The position numbers and the translations under genes are program-made. A DNA stretch of 64,000 bases from Pseudoduganella violacea (GTDB taxonomy: Bacteria > Pseudomonadota > Gammaproteobacteria > Burkholderiales > Burkholderiaceae_D), in NCBI RefSeq assembly GCF_014191875.1, contig NZ_JACHXD010000023.1, positions 1 to 64,000 on the forward strand, in the 5' to 3' direction. Below the pieces are notes generated by a model. That model did not search any database, was not told the origin of the DNA, and saw nothing but the letters and a program-made list of their open reading frames with translations. The stretch's first letter is position 1; each line of letters begins with the position of its first letter. Positions 16,086 to 23,420 of the stretch are shown piece by piece.

Positions 16086-16335
16086 GGCGCTTGCCGACCT
16101 TAGCACCATTCTTGAGTATATTGCGCAGCGCAATCCGCAAGCCGCTGCGAATCTATATGGCGACATAGATCGGATCGTCACTCAGCTTCCATACCATCCC
16201 TATTTATACCGCCTCGGCCGAGTTGCTGGCACGCGCGAACTGGTCGTGCATCCGAATTACCTTATCGTCTATAGCGTTACCACAACAGCCATAGAGATAG
16301 TAACGGTTATCCATACGCGTCAACATTATCCCTAA
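16060..16335 (+). CDS. RelE/ParE-family toxin, intact
   Basis: This 91-residue protein starts with GTG inside the antitoxin gene. It shows the full ParE/RelE pattern: LWRPEALADLSTILEYIAQRNPQAAANLYGDID, then PYLYRLGRVAGTRELVVHPNYLIVYSVTTTAIEIVTVIHTRQHYP. The GTRELVxHxNYLIVY and VIHTRQ segments at the end are the ones that are lost in the broken toxin at 3651-3854. Members inhibit DNA gyrase (ParE) or cleave mRNA at the ribosome (RelE); which applies here is not clear from sequence. Confidence 0.88.
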   Translation: MLPILWRPEALADLSTILEYIAQRNPQAAANLYGDIDRIVTQLPYHPYLYRLGRVAGTRELVVHPNYLIVYSVTTTAIEIVTVIHTRQHYP

Positions 16336-16346
16336 ACACTGGCCAC

Positions 16347-17048
16347 TCAGGTGTAATGTAGCTTCACCTTATGCCATGGCCAGAACACCCAGCGCGGGTG
16401 GCCGAGGTTATCGGTGGCGAAGGCCTGGGTTTTGAATTTATTCAGGAAGCCGATGAATTCGCCGCTGGCGGTTTCAATGATGGTGGCGCCGTCCTGCCAG
16501 ATGGCGTTTTCGGCATCGTGGCCGCTGCCGACCGGGTCGCCCTGGTTCTGGTGGATATTGTGCACGCCCAGCCCCTTGTTGAACGGTTCGCCGAACATAT
16601 AAAAGCGCACGCCCTGCCCGATCACCGCCTCCAGATCGGTCAGCGCCTGGATGCCGGTGCCGCTCTTCCACGGCGGATTCCAGCGCAGGAAGTTGAGCAG
16701 CTTGGCCAGCCAGCCGCTGTACACCACATACCAGATCAGAAACGGCGGATGCAGCGCCTGCGCCCGGATATAGTCGAGCGCCCCGGAAACGGCATTCGAC
16801 GGCAGACCGTGCCAGCCATCGGCCAAGGCCTTGATCGGTGCGAAATCGGCGGCGCGCAGCCGCACCACGCGCCACTGTATGCCGTCGGGCATGGCCTTGG
16901 GATCGACATCGATTGCGCAATGATATTCACCGGCCGGGGTCTGGATGTTCAGGTTGCCGTGATAGTAGCGGCCGTAGTTGTCGGGCGGGTCGCGGTAGTA
17001 CTTGGTCTTCTGCCCGATCACCACGCCATAGCCATTGGATAGTCCCAT
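16347..17048 (-). CDS. YukJ-like DUF2278 protein
   Basis: This 233-residue soluble protein begins MGLSNGYGVVIGQKTKYYRDPPDNYGRYYHGNLNIQTP, the hallmark of the DUF2278 (YukJ) family, and contains the family blocks GEYHCAIDVDPK, GVRFYMFGEPF, GLGVHNIHQNQGDP and a terminal WPWHKVKLHY. The family has no established biochemical function; parts resemble a phosphodiesterase- or nuclease-like fold with conserved His and Asp residues (GVHNIHQNQGD). GGAGGGCG lies before the ATG on the minus strand. It ends 12 bases past the toxin stop, convergent with it. Confidence 0.82.
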   Translation of the reverse strand: MGLSNGYGVVIGQKTKYYRDPPDNYGRYYHGNLNIQTPAGEYHCAIDVDPKAMPDGIQWRVVRLRAADFAPIKALADGWHGLPSNAVSGALDYIRAQALHPPFLIWYVVYSGWLAKLLNFLRWNPPWKSGTGIQALTDLEAVIGQGVRFYMFGEPFNKGLGVHNIHQNQGDPVGSGHDAENAIWQDGATIIETASGEFIGFLNKFKTQAFATDNLGHPRWVFWPWHKVKLHYT

Positions 17049-17128
17049 GATCGCCCTCCTTCGAACAAGCCTTTCCCAGACTCATTCTAGTTCGCGCGCG
17101 GCTGCATAAATTCACCAATGTTCACCGG

Positions 17129-17416
17129 CTAGCGCCGCTTGGCGTTGGAGGTTTCGGTGCGCACATAAAACTCGGGCGGCTTGCGCGCCACCCAGGCGAT
17201 AAAGGCCTGGATTTCCGGATGAGCGCGCAGCGCTTCCTAGGTATGGTAGGTGCGCAGCAGTTCGCGCTCGGTCAGCACCGAGTGGATCTTGCGATGGCAG
17301 ATCTTGTGGACCTCGAACTGTTCCTTGCCCTTGAAGGTTTTGGGGATCAGGTGGTGGCGGTCGATATTGAAGGCGCCCAGAGGCCGGCCGCAAAGGGGGC
17401 AGCATTTTTCTTCCAT
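17129..17416 (-). pseudogene. HNH-endonuclease-type protein with an in-frame TAG at codon 60
   Basis: From the ATG at 17416 the frame reads MEEKCCPLCGRPLGAF, then NIDRHHLIPKTFKGKE and FEVHKICHRKIHSV. This is a compact HNH/zinc module: CxxC, then DRHHLIPK, then CxxKIH. The frame then meets TAG (17239-17237) and continues without interruption as EALRAHPEIQAFIAWVARKPPEFYVRTET to a second stop at 17129. In context (LLRTYHT-stop-EALRAHPE) a tryptophan codon TGG changed to TAG would explain it by one base. The 36 residues after the stop keep good coding character, so the lesion is recent, a sequencing error or read-through. The HNH core is complete before the stop. Confidence 0.72.
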
Positions 17417-17460
17417 GCGCCATCTTAGAGCATTCGCGGGGACCGCTGCCGCGCTGCTGC

Positions 17461-17488
17461 TTGACTTCGGCCAGGGATCTTGTACAAT
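17461..17488 (+). promoter_or_regulatory. Sigma-70 promoter of the tRNA-Lys gene
   Basis: TTGACT (17461-17466) and TACAAT (17483-17488) are separated by 16 bases and lie 11 bases before the tRNA. The GC-rich bases between the -10 box and the tRNA (GCCGGTCC) suit a stringently controlled stable-RNA promoter. Confidence 0.7.
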
Positions 17489-17499
17489 GCCGGTCCTTC

Positions 17500-17575
17500 G
17501 GGTCGTTAGCTCAGCTGGTAGAGCAGCGGACTTTTAATCCGTTGGTCGCAGGTTCGAATCCCGCACGGCCTACCA
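17500..17575 (+). tRNA. tRNA-Lys (anticodon TTT), with unusual 3' half
   Basis: The 76-base sequence folds as a cloverleaf with an encoded CCA end. The D arm is GCTC/GAGC, the anticodon stem is GCGGA/TCCGT with loop CTTTTAA (anticodon TTT), and the T loop is TTCGAAT. The 3' half is odd: the acceptor stem pairs GGGTCGT with ACGGCCT, giving G-U at 1:72 and U-G at 4:69. The T stem GCAGG/CCCGC has an A-C mismatch at 51:63. Typical tRNA-Lys genes of this group have fully paired stems here. It may still function or may be a decaying extra copy. Confidence 0.85.
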
Positions 17576-17591
17576 CGAATACAGCAGCACC

Positions 17592-17630
17592 AAAAAGGCT
17601 TACCCGCTTCGGCGCGTAAGCCTTTTTGTT
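17592..17630. terminator. Bidirectional rho-independent terminator after tRNA-Lys
   Basis: AAAAAGGCTTAC and GTAAGCCTTTTT form a 12-bp stem around a CCGC-TTCG-GCGC hairpin tip with a stable TTCG loop. Runs of A and T at both ends let it work for the tRNA on the plus strand and for the hydrolase gene ending at 17672 on the minus strand. Confidence 0.85.
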
Positions 17631-17671
17631 TGCGCCATCCTCGGCGCGGGACTTATGAAGTCCCGCTCTAC

Positions 17672-18655
17672 TTATTTCTCCGGAATAGCCCCAAGCGTGC
17701 GCAGCCACGTCTCTACCAGCAGCGGCCACTTGGTGATCGCCTGCTTGGTTGGACGCAGTCCAAATGCGTGCCCGCCTTCAGCAAACAAGTGCATCTCGAC
17801 CGGCACGTCCGCTTTTCTCAGCGCCGCATAATAAAGCAGGGAAAACTCCACCGGATCGATGGGATCGTTTTGCGCATGCAGCAGGAAGGTCGGCGGCGTT
17901 TGGCTGGTGACGCGAATGCGTGGGTTCAGCCGCGAAAGGTCTTGCCTATAGTTTGCCGACATATGCCCGGGATACAGGGACACGGCAAAGTCGGGACGAC
18001 AGCTTTCATTGTCCGCCTTATCGACAGGCTGGTAAATACGCTTGGGGTGGGTGCTGATTGCCGCAACCAGGTGGCCGCCTGCCGAAAACCCAAGCACCCC
18101 GATCTTGTTCGGATCGATATTCCATTCGGCCGCGCGGTGGCGCAGCAGGCCCATGGCTCGCTGCGCATCTTGCAAGGCCGTATGCACCTTCGGAATAACG
18201 CGCATATTCCGCTCCATATCCCAATGCGGGCCCGAACCGGGGACGCGATATTTCAAAAGCACGCAGGTAACGCCGATTGATGTGAGCCAGTCGCAAACCT
18301 CCGTGCCCTCAAGATCGATGGCCAGCATGCGATAACCGCCGCCGGGAAAAACCAGCACCGCAGCACCGGTATTGACGCCAGTTGGCGGATAAATTGTCAT
18401 CGTGGGCCGGATGACATTTTTCACTCCCAGCCACGGCCGACCAGCAATGAGCCGCTCTTCCTGCAGGGCCGTTTCATTTTCAGGGCCAGGAGCAGCTTGC
18501 GCGTTGGGGATCGCGCCCGGCCAGATCGGCAATTGCACATGTCCAGCGGAGGGCTGCCATTCCGCTGCACACACGTTCGCGGAAGCCAATATCGCCAGTA
18601 TCGAGAAGAGATATTTCAAAGTATTTCCATTGCCTTTCCAGAGAAGGTGCTTCAT
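17672..18655 (-). CDS. Exported alpha/beta hydrolase (esterase, BD-FAE/acetyl-xylan-esterase type)
   Basis: This encodes about 327 residues from an ATG at 18655, giving a signal peptide with core YLFSILAILASANVCAAE; the frame is open further upstream and a TTG start nearer the hydrophobic core is also possible. The enzyme domain shows an oxyanion VFPGGGYRMLA, the nucleophile GFSAGGHL, a probable catalytic Asp in HAQNDPIDPV and His in EGGHAFGLR. ENETALQEERLIAGRPWLGVKNVIRPTMTIYPP at the front is typical of sugar-ester esterases of this group. It should act in the periplasm, likely on acetylated or feruloylated oligosaccharides, but no polysaccharide genes are adjacent. Confidence 0.82.
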   Translation of the reverse strand: MKHLLWKGNGNTLKYLFSILAILASANVCAAEWQPSAGHVQLPIWPGAIPNAQAAPGPENETALQEERLIAGRPWLGVKNVIRPTMTIYPPTGVNTGAAVLVFPGGGYRMLAIDLEGTEVCDWLTSIGVTCVLLKYRVPGSGPHWDMERNMRVIPKVHTALQDAQRAMGLLRHRAAEWNIDPNKIGVLGFSAGGHLVAAISTHPKRIYQPVDKADNESCRPDFAVSLYPGHMSANYRQDLSRLNPRIRVTSQTPPTFLLHAQNDPIDPVEFSLLYYAALRKADVPVEMHLFAEGGHAFGLRPTKQAITKWPLLVETWLRTLGAIPEK

Positions 18656-18815
18656 TTCGAAACTGGCGGATCTTAGCGGAAACACAATTTGCATACAAGG
18701 TAATCCGGGAATGACCAAATGGTGCAATCGCGCGACAACTTGCATTGCGGCTTGGTGCTTTCCCCAGCCAAGCGCCGTAAGCTGTAATCCACTTAATCAC
18801 CTTTAGGGGGATATC

Positions 18816-20159
18816 ATGGCCGATGAGAACCGGACGGGGCCTCCGATTTTCAGGAATCTATCGATCGAAGCGGGCGACATTGTTTTGGTACGAAGCAATC
18901 CGGCCAAGCTGCACGGGAATCTGAAGCGCTATGTCAATATCAATGGGCAGCGCGTACTGGCGTCGATACGGGGCGGCGGTTCCGCCCGCGCTGAAATCCC
19001 CAGCTCCGGGCATTCACATGTCATGCTGGGCATGGGCGACGGCCTGGTCATCCACGCTGACGGCCACAGCGTGGTTTATGAAGTCGCCAGCGACGCATTG
19101 AAGTTCGGACAGGACGAAGCCGACAGCTTTGCCGTCTATCGCAACCCGCGCTTGTCTCCTGTCGCGATCCACGCTATTACCCGCGCCGCGAAAAGCTACT
19201 ATTCCAAGCTTTACCGTTTCAGCACCTTTTTCGGAGCCGAGAAAGATGGCGACACGACGCAGTTTTGCTCACGCCTGATCGCCTATGCCTACCGCCGGGC
19301 CGCAGTTCCGTTCAGCCGACTCAAGGATCAAAGGACGCTTCCCATTGACCTCTTCCACGCCTGTCAGGAAGAGCCGTGGCACGACGTGACGCAGGACGTT
19401 ATAGAAGCGCCTTTGTCCGCAGAGGCATGCGCTGTCCTGGCCAAAATCGCCAATGAAGCTGGTCTACCGCCCTGGATAGATGACCTGCCTGATTTGCTGG
19501 CGCAAAGCCAGCAGACACAGCTTGCCATTCTGCGCATGAACGCGGGCATCAAGGAATATGAATACAAAAGCTACTGCAACATCGCGAAGCAGGTGGAAAT
19601 GATGGCAGAGCTGTCCTTACTTCAGCTTGAGCAGGCACTGGACATGCTGGCATACCCGGAAACGATGGATGCGGATTTTGCCGCCACCGTCACCGACGCT
19701 TTGCAGCAGTTGCCAGCGCTGCTGGCAATCGCAGGGCTGCCCAACCTCGATCAGCGGCTCGAAATCTATCCGGGATTAGACTACAACGACGATACGCCAC
19801 CTTACCAGGGGCTGCCGTCCCCAGCGGCCATCCGCAAAATGCAGCTCAAGCGCGAAGCATCTGGCATCTATGCAGCCCTGGTCCTGGTGGACATCGGCTT
19901 GTCCAGCATTCTATGGCGCAAAACCGGGCACGAGCACTTCAGTAAGTTCGCCTGCGTGAAGACGCAATACCTGCTCAATTTCAAGGCCTTGCTACCGAGC
20001 ACCTCCGAACTCGCTCATTACGAAGCCCTGCCAGCCGCTTTTGCATGGGCCGGCAACCTTGAGGTTCAGCAGAAATTCACGCAGATCTTTTCCAGGCTGA
20101 TTAACCTCGTCAAACTGCTAAGACTGAGACATGGGCAAGCCTGTAACCCGCAGCACTGA
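18816..20159 (+). CDS. Permuted NlpC/P60 (YiiX/YaeF-like) papain-fold protein with long unknown C-terminus
   Basis: This 447-residue protein has its recognisable part in residues 15-165: EAGDIVLVR, then SSGHSHVMLGMGDGLVIHADG with the putative catalytic His68, then AVYRNP, then TTQFCSRLIAYAYRRA with the putative catalytic Cys151. The His-before-Cys order is the permuted NlpC/P60 arrangement seen in YiiX/YaeF-like proteins, which act as peptidases, amidases or acyltransferases. The remaining 280 residues are helical and match nothing I know; they include a segment LPNLDQRLEIYPGLDYNDD. There is no signal peptide or membrane segment. AGGGGG lies 6 bases before the ATG. GC is lower than in the neighbours downstream, hinting at transfer. 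Confidence 0.7.
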   Translation: MADENRTGPPIFRNLSIEAGDIVLVRSNPAKLHGNLKRYVNINGQRVLASIRGGGSARAEIPSSGHSHVMLGMGDGLVIHADGHSVVYEVASDALKFGQDEADSFAVYRNPRLSPVAIHAITRAAKSYYSKLYRFSTFFGAEKDGDTTQFCSRLIAYAYRRAAVPFSRLKDQRTLPIDLFHACQEEPWHDVTQDVIEAPLSAEACAVLAKIANEAGLPPWIDDLPDLLAQSQQTQLAILRMNAGIKEYEYKSYCNIAKQVEMMAELSLLQLEQALDMLAYPETMDADFAATVTDALQQLPALLAIAGLPNLDQRLEIYPGLDYNDDTPPYQGLPSPAAIRKMQLKREASGIYAALVLVDIGLSSILWRKTGHEHFSKFACVKTQYLLNFKALLPSTSELAHYEALPAAFAWAGNLEVQQKFTQIFSRLINLVKLLRLRHGQACNPQH

Positions 20160-20193
20160 CAATGCGTGACCGCGCGGAACACCGGCCGCCACG

Positions 20194-20787
20194 ATGAACG
20201 AGCGCCTTCCCTGCCGCATTTGCGGCGCCCTGATTCTGGGCTCGACCGCCGAGCGCACGGGCGGCCTGTGCATGCCCTGCAAAGGCGGCTATCGCGCCAG
20301 CATCGAGGCGCGCCGCCATGGCCGTACCCGCGGCCACGCCATCGCCGCCAATCCGCAGGCGCAGATGTGGGCGGCGCTGCTGTACCAGGTACGGCAGGAC
20401 GCGACCGGCATCGAAGGCTTGAATCATCCGCAGCAGCTTTATTACGCATCCAGCACGCTGCTGGGGGCGGTGCTGCGCGGCGGTATGCAGCACTATTTCG
20501 GCGGCGCCGCCGCCGATCATTACAAGCTGGCGCAGGACGGCTTGATGGCCATGGGCGCCACGCGCGCGCTGCGCCTGCTGCTCGACGCGCGCAAGCTGCT
20601 GTTCGGCCCCAGCCTGCCCAATGAAGCGGTACGCCGCGAGCGCCTTTACCGCCGGCCGCTATTCGCCGAAAACGAGGCGCGCAGCGCCATGCGCCTGAAC
20701 GCGCTGAATGCGGAATTCAGCCGCCTGGCGCCCGACCTGGAACGGCGTCTGCATGTCTATGCACACCAGCATGGGCTGCTGGGCTAG
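20194..20787 (+). CDS. DUF4375 (DMP19-like) protein with N-terminal zinc ribbon
   Basis: This 197-residue protein starts with a small metal-binding knuckle pair (CRICGALILGSTAERTGGLCMPCKGG, residues 7-32). The DUF4375/DMP19-like helical domain follows (about 55-150; WAALLYQVRQDATGIEGLNHPQQLYYASSTLLGAVLRGGMQHYFGGAAADHYKLAQDGLMAMGATRALRLL). The L-x-G-x-V-x-x-G-G-(F/M)-x-x-(Y/H)-(F/Y) pattern is the domain's core. The domain's role is unclear; a dinoflagellate relative is a DNA-mimic-related protein. It is 33 bases past the papain-fold gene and 74 bases before yigZ, on the same strand. Confidence 0.72.
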   Translation: MNERLPCRICGALILGSTAERTGGLCMPCKGGYRASIEARRHGRTRGHAIAANPQAQMWAALLYQVRQDATGIEGLNHPQQLYYASSTLLGAVLRGGMQHYFGGAAADHYKLAQDGLMAMGATRALRLLLDARKLLFGPSLPNEAVRRERLYRRPLFAENEARSAMRLNALNAEFSRLAPDLERRLHVYAHQHGLLG

Positions 20788-20861
20788 CAGGCGCACGGCA
20801 GACCGTTGACGCGAGGTGGTATGCTATGCGCGAAATTCCGGAACCATAAACCGCAACAGCA

Positions 20862-21470
20862 ATGCCTCAAACAATAAGCGCAGCCGTCCACCACGAGCTG
20901 CTGATCAAGAAAAGCCGTTTCATCGCCTGCGTCCAGCCTATGAGCGACCGCGCCGCCGCGCAGGCGGTGGTGGCAGGCTTGCGCGCCCAGCATCCGGGCG
21001 CGGCCCATGTGTGCTGGGCCTTGCTCGCCGGCGGACAGTCGGCGGCGGTGGATGACGGCGAGCCAAGCGGCACCGCTGGCCGCCCCATGCTCGATGTGCT
21101 GCGCCACCAGGACCTGGAAGGCGTGCTGGCGACGGTGGTGCGCTACTTCGGCGGCGTCAAGCTCGGCGCGGGTGGTTTGGTGCGCGCCTATACCGACAGC
21201 GTGGCGCAAGCCTTGCTGCAGGCGGAGAAAGTCGCCATCGTCAAACTGCGCCAGCTGCGCTGCGTGGTGCCTTACGCGATGGAGGGCATGCTGCGGCGCG
21301 AGCTGGAGCTGGCCCAGGCCAGCCTGCTCGACGTCAGCCATGGCGACAGCGTGACCCTGGCTTTCAGCCTGCCCGCCGCCGACGCCCTCGCCTTGCAGGG
21401 CCGCCTCAACGAAAGCGGCAACGGCCGCGTGCTCTGGCTCGACGATGAAGAGCCTGAGGACGCGGCATAA
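20862..21470 (+). CDS. yigZ: YigZ/IMPACT family protein
   Basis: This 202-residue protein has an N-terminal IMPACT domain (residues 1-115) with SRFIACVQP, HVCWALLAGG, the signature DDGEPSGTAGRPMLDVL and VRYFGGVKLGAGGLVRAYTDS, and a C-terminal DUF1949 ferredoxin-like domain (about 130-195). The bacterial family is thought to bind RNA or ribosome-associated factors; the eukaryotic relative regulates Gcn1/Gcn2. Length and domain order match E. coli YigZ. It converges on the glycerophosphodiesterase gene, leaving 9 bases between stops. Confidence 0.93.
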   Translation: MPQTISAAVHHELLIKKSRFIACVQPMSDRAAAQAVVAGLRAQHPGAAHVCWALLAGGQSAAVDDGEPSGTAGRPMLDVLRHQDLEGVLATVVRYFGGVKLGAGGLVRAYTDSVAQALLQAEKVAIVKLRQLRCVVPYAMEGMLRRELELAQASLLDVSHGDSVTLAFSLPAADALALQGRLNESGNGRVLWLDDEEPEDAA

Positions 21471-21479
21471 GGCTGCGGC

Positions 21480-22691
21480 TTAGTTGTTGTAGCCGATTTC
21501 CTTGAAGTAGTCGCTGCGCGCCTGCAAGGCGGTGTCGGCGAAATCCGAGAACAGGCCGTCCACGCCCAGGGCATAGAAGTGCTTGTATTCGGCTTTCGGA
21601 TCGCCCTTGTAGTCGCTGGCCAGGCGGCGCTTCTCGTTGCGGAAGGTATAGGGGTGGACGAACAGGCCCGCCTTGTGGGCGTCGCTGACCAGGGTGGTGG
21701 CCGGCAGGGTCACAGCGTCGGCCTCGTTCACCTTGCCGTCGCCGTTCACGTCCGCCACCTTGCCGTCCGTTCCGACCGTGCCTTTGACGCTGACGATGTA
21801 GCGCTTCCATGGGCCGATACCGTCGGCATAGGATTTGATCTCGGCCAGGCCGGCCGGCGTGACCATGGCGCTGAACAGGCGCTTGTCGCCGGCCAGTGCC
21901 CAGTCGTAGGGACGGTCATACGGCGCGGCGAACGTCAGCGTGCCGGTTTTCAGGTCGACGTCATCGGCGTCGATCAGCTGCACCAGCTTCAGTTTCGAGC
22001 CTTTGCTACGGATGTATTTCAGGCTGCCCGGTTCGAAGGACTGGATGAAGACCGGCGCGCTGGCATCGTTCCAGCCGGCGGCGGAGAGCAGCGCCAGCAG
22101 CTTGTCTTCCAGCGGCAGGCCAAGCTGGCGGTGGAAGGTCGGATTCTTGGTCTCAGGGTAGATGGTGATGGTGCGGCCGCTCTTCTTGATCATGTCGACG
22201 ATTTCCTGGATCGTCGCGATCTTGTACTTGCCGTTGAACTGCTGCGGACGTTCGGCGTCGGTGGAGGTGCCGCCCAGGGTTTTGATCTCGGCCAGCGTGA
22301 AGTCGCTGGCGAACCAGCCTTCCTGCACCTCGCCATCGACATTCACGGTGCGCTTGCGCGCCGCGAATTCAGGATGGGAGGCGACGTCGGTGCTGTACGC
22401 CAGATTCGGATCGTGGCGGGCGATCAGCACGCCGTCCTTGGTGCTGATGACGTCCGGCTCGATGGCGTCGGCGCCCATCTCGATGGCTTTGGCATAGGCC
22501 TCCACCGTCTCTTCCGGAATATAGCCGCTGGCACCACGGTGGGCCACGACCATGGCGGGCTTGCCGTCCAGGGTATTCAGCTTGACCGGGTTAATGCTGT
22601 CGCTGCCGCCGCAGGCGCTCAGGGCCAGCAGGGCCGCGCACAGGCTGGCGTTTTTCAGTTGGAACCCTACGATCTTCTCTTGCTTCATCAT
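21480..22691 (-). CDS. glpQ: Lipoprotein glycerophosphodiester phosphodiesterase with EF-hand-like loop
   Basis: This 403-residue protein has a lipoprotein signal (LCAALLALSACGG, lipobox Cys about 27) and a GDPD TIM barrel. It shows MVVAHRGASGYIPEETVEAYAKAIEMGADAIEPDVISTKDGVLIARHDPNL with the catalytic His-Arg and Glu-Asp pairs, TIYPETKNP, and the closing YKHFYALGVDGLFSDFADTA. It hydrolyses glycerophosphodiesters to glycerol 3-phosphate and an alcohol. Near residue 315 there is an inserted loop, DVNGDGKVNEADAVTL, with the exact DxNxDGxxxxxDA spacing of EF-hand/dockerin calcium loops. This would add to the usual metal at the active site. AAGGG lies upstream of the ATG pair. Confidence 0.9.
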   Translation of the reverse strand: MMKQEKIVGFQLKNASLCAALLALSACGGSDSINPVKLNTLDGKPAMVVAHRGASGYIPEETVEAYAKAIEMGADAIEPDVISTKDGVLIARHDPNLAYSTDVASHPEFAARKRTVNVDGEVQEGWFASDFTLAEIKTLGGTSTDAERPQQFNGKYKIATIQEIVDMIKKSGRTITIYPETKNPTFHRQLGLPLEDKLLALLSAAGWNDASAPVFIQSFEPGSLKYIRSKGSKLKLVQLIDADDVDLKTGTLTFAAPYDRPYDWALAGDKRLFSAMVTPAGLAEIKSYADGIGPWKRYIVSVKGTVGTDGKVADVNGDGKVNEADAVTLPATTLVSDAHKAGLFVHPYTFRNEKRRLASDYKGDPKAEYKHFYALGVDGLFSDFADTALQARSDYFKEIGYNN

Positions 22692-22813
22692 TATTGCATC
22701 CCTTGCTGTGTTTTTGATAACGGCATTCTAGGGATGCCAGATGACAGCTTCATGACGGCAAGCCAAGCGTGCGTCTGCTACACTGCCAGCAGTTTTTTTC
22801 CTCCCCCAGAAAA

Positions 22814-23347
22814 ATGATCGAACTGAAAACCCTGCGCTTGCGGGATTTCACGGACGACGATATCGGCCATGTGTTTGCCGGTCTGTCCCATCCCGATGTC
22901 ATCCGTCACTACGGCGTGTCTTACGCCACCCTGCAGGAATGCCAGGCGCAGATGGCCTGGTTCAAGTCACTGCGCGACAACGATAGCGGCCAGTGGATGG
23001 CGCTGGAGGCCTTGTCCGGCGGCGCCTTCCTCGGCGCGGTCGGCGTCAGCTCGCTGCTGCGCCAGCACCATAGCGCCGAACTGGGTTACTGGCTGCTGCC
23101 GCAATTCTGGGGGCATGGCTATATGCGCGAGGCGCTAGCCGGCTTCCTGCGCCACGCCTTCTCGGAGCTGGGCCTGCACCGTATCAGCGCCGTGGTGGAG
23201 GTCGATAACACGGCCTCGCGCAAGCTGCTCGATGCGCTCAACTTCACCATGGAAGGCGTGCAACGCGACTGCGAAATCAAGCATGGCAAATACATTTCGC
23301 TGCTCAGTTACTCGCTGTTGAGCAGCGACCCGCAAAGCCCGTACTAA
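22814..23347 (+). CDS. GNAT acetyltransferase, RimJ/RimL type
   Basis: This encodes 177 residues from the ATG at 22814; an upstream in-frame ATG adds 15 unlikely residues. It has the GNAT fold of the Acetyltransf_3 group: LRLRDFTDDDIGHVFAGLSHPDVIRHYG at the N-terminus, GYWLLPQFWGHGYMREALAGFLRHAF as the acetyl-CoA-binding motif A (Q/R-x-x-G-x-A variant WGHGYMREA), and a C-terminal VEVDNTASRKLLDALNFTMEGVQRDCE. Enzymes of this group acetylate N-termini of ribosomal proteins or small amines; the substrate is not predictable. It is divergent from the lipoprotein gene. Confidence 0.88.
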   Translation: MIELKTLRLRDFTDDDIGHVFAGLSHPDVIRHYGVSYATLQECQAQMAWFKSLRDNDSGQWMALEALSGGAFLGAVGVSSLLRQHHSAELGYWLLPQFWGHGYMREALAGFLRHAFSELGLHRISAVVEVDNTASRKLLDALNFTMEGVQRDCEIKHGKYISLLSYSLLSSDPQSPY

Positions 23348-23420
23348 AATCCATAAAATTTCCCCATGGAAATTCTATGGTATGATTGCATATTAATCAA
23401 TTTTGCAATCAAGGGTTTTT

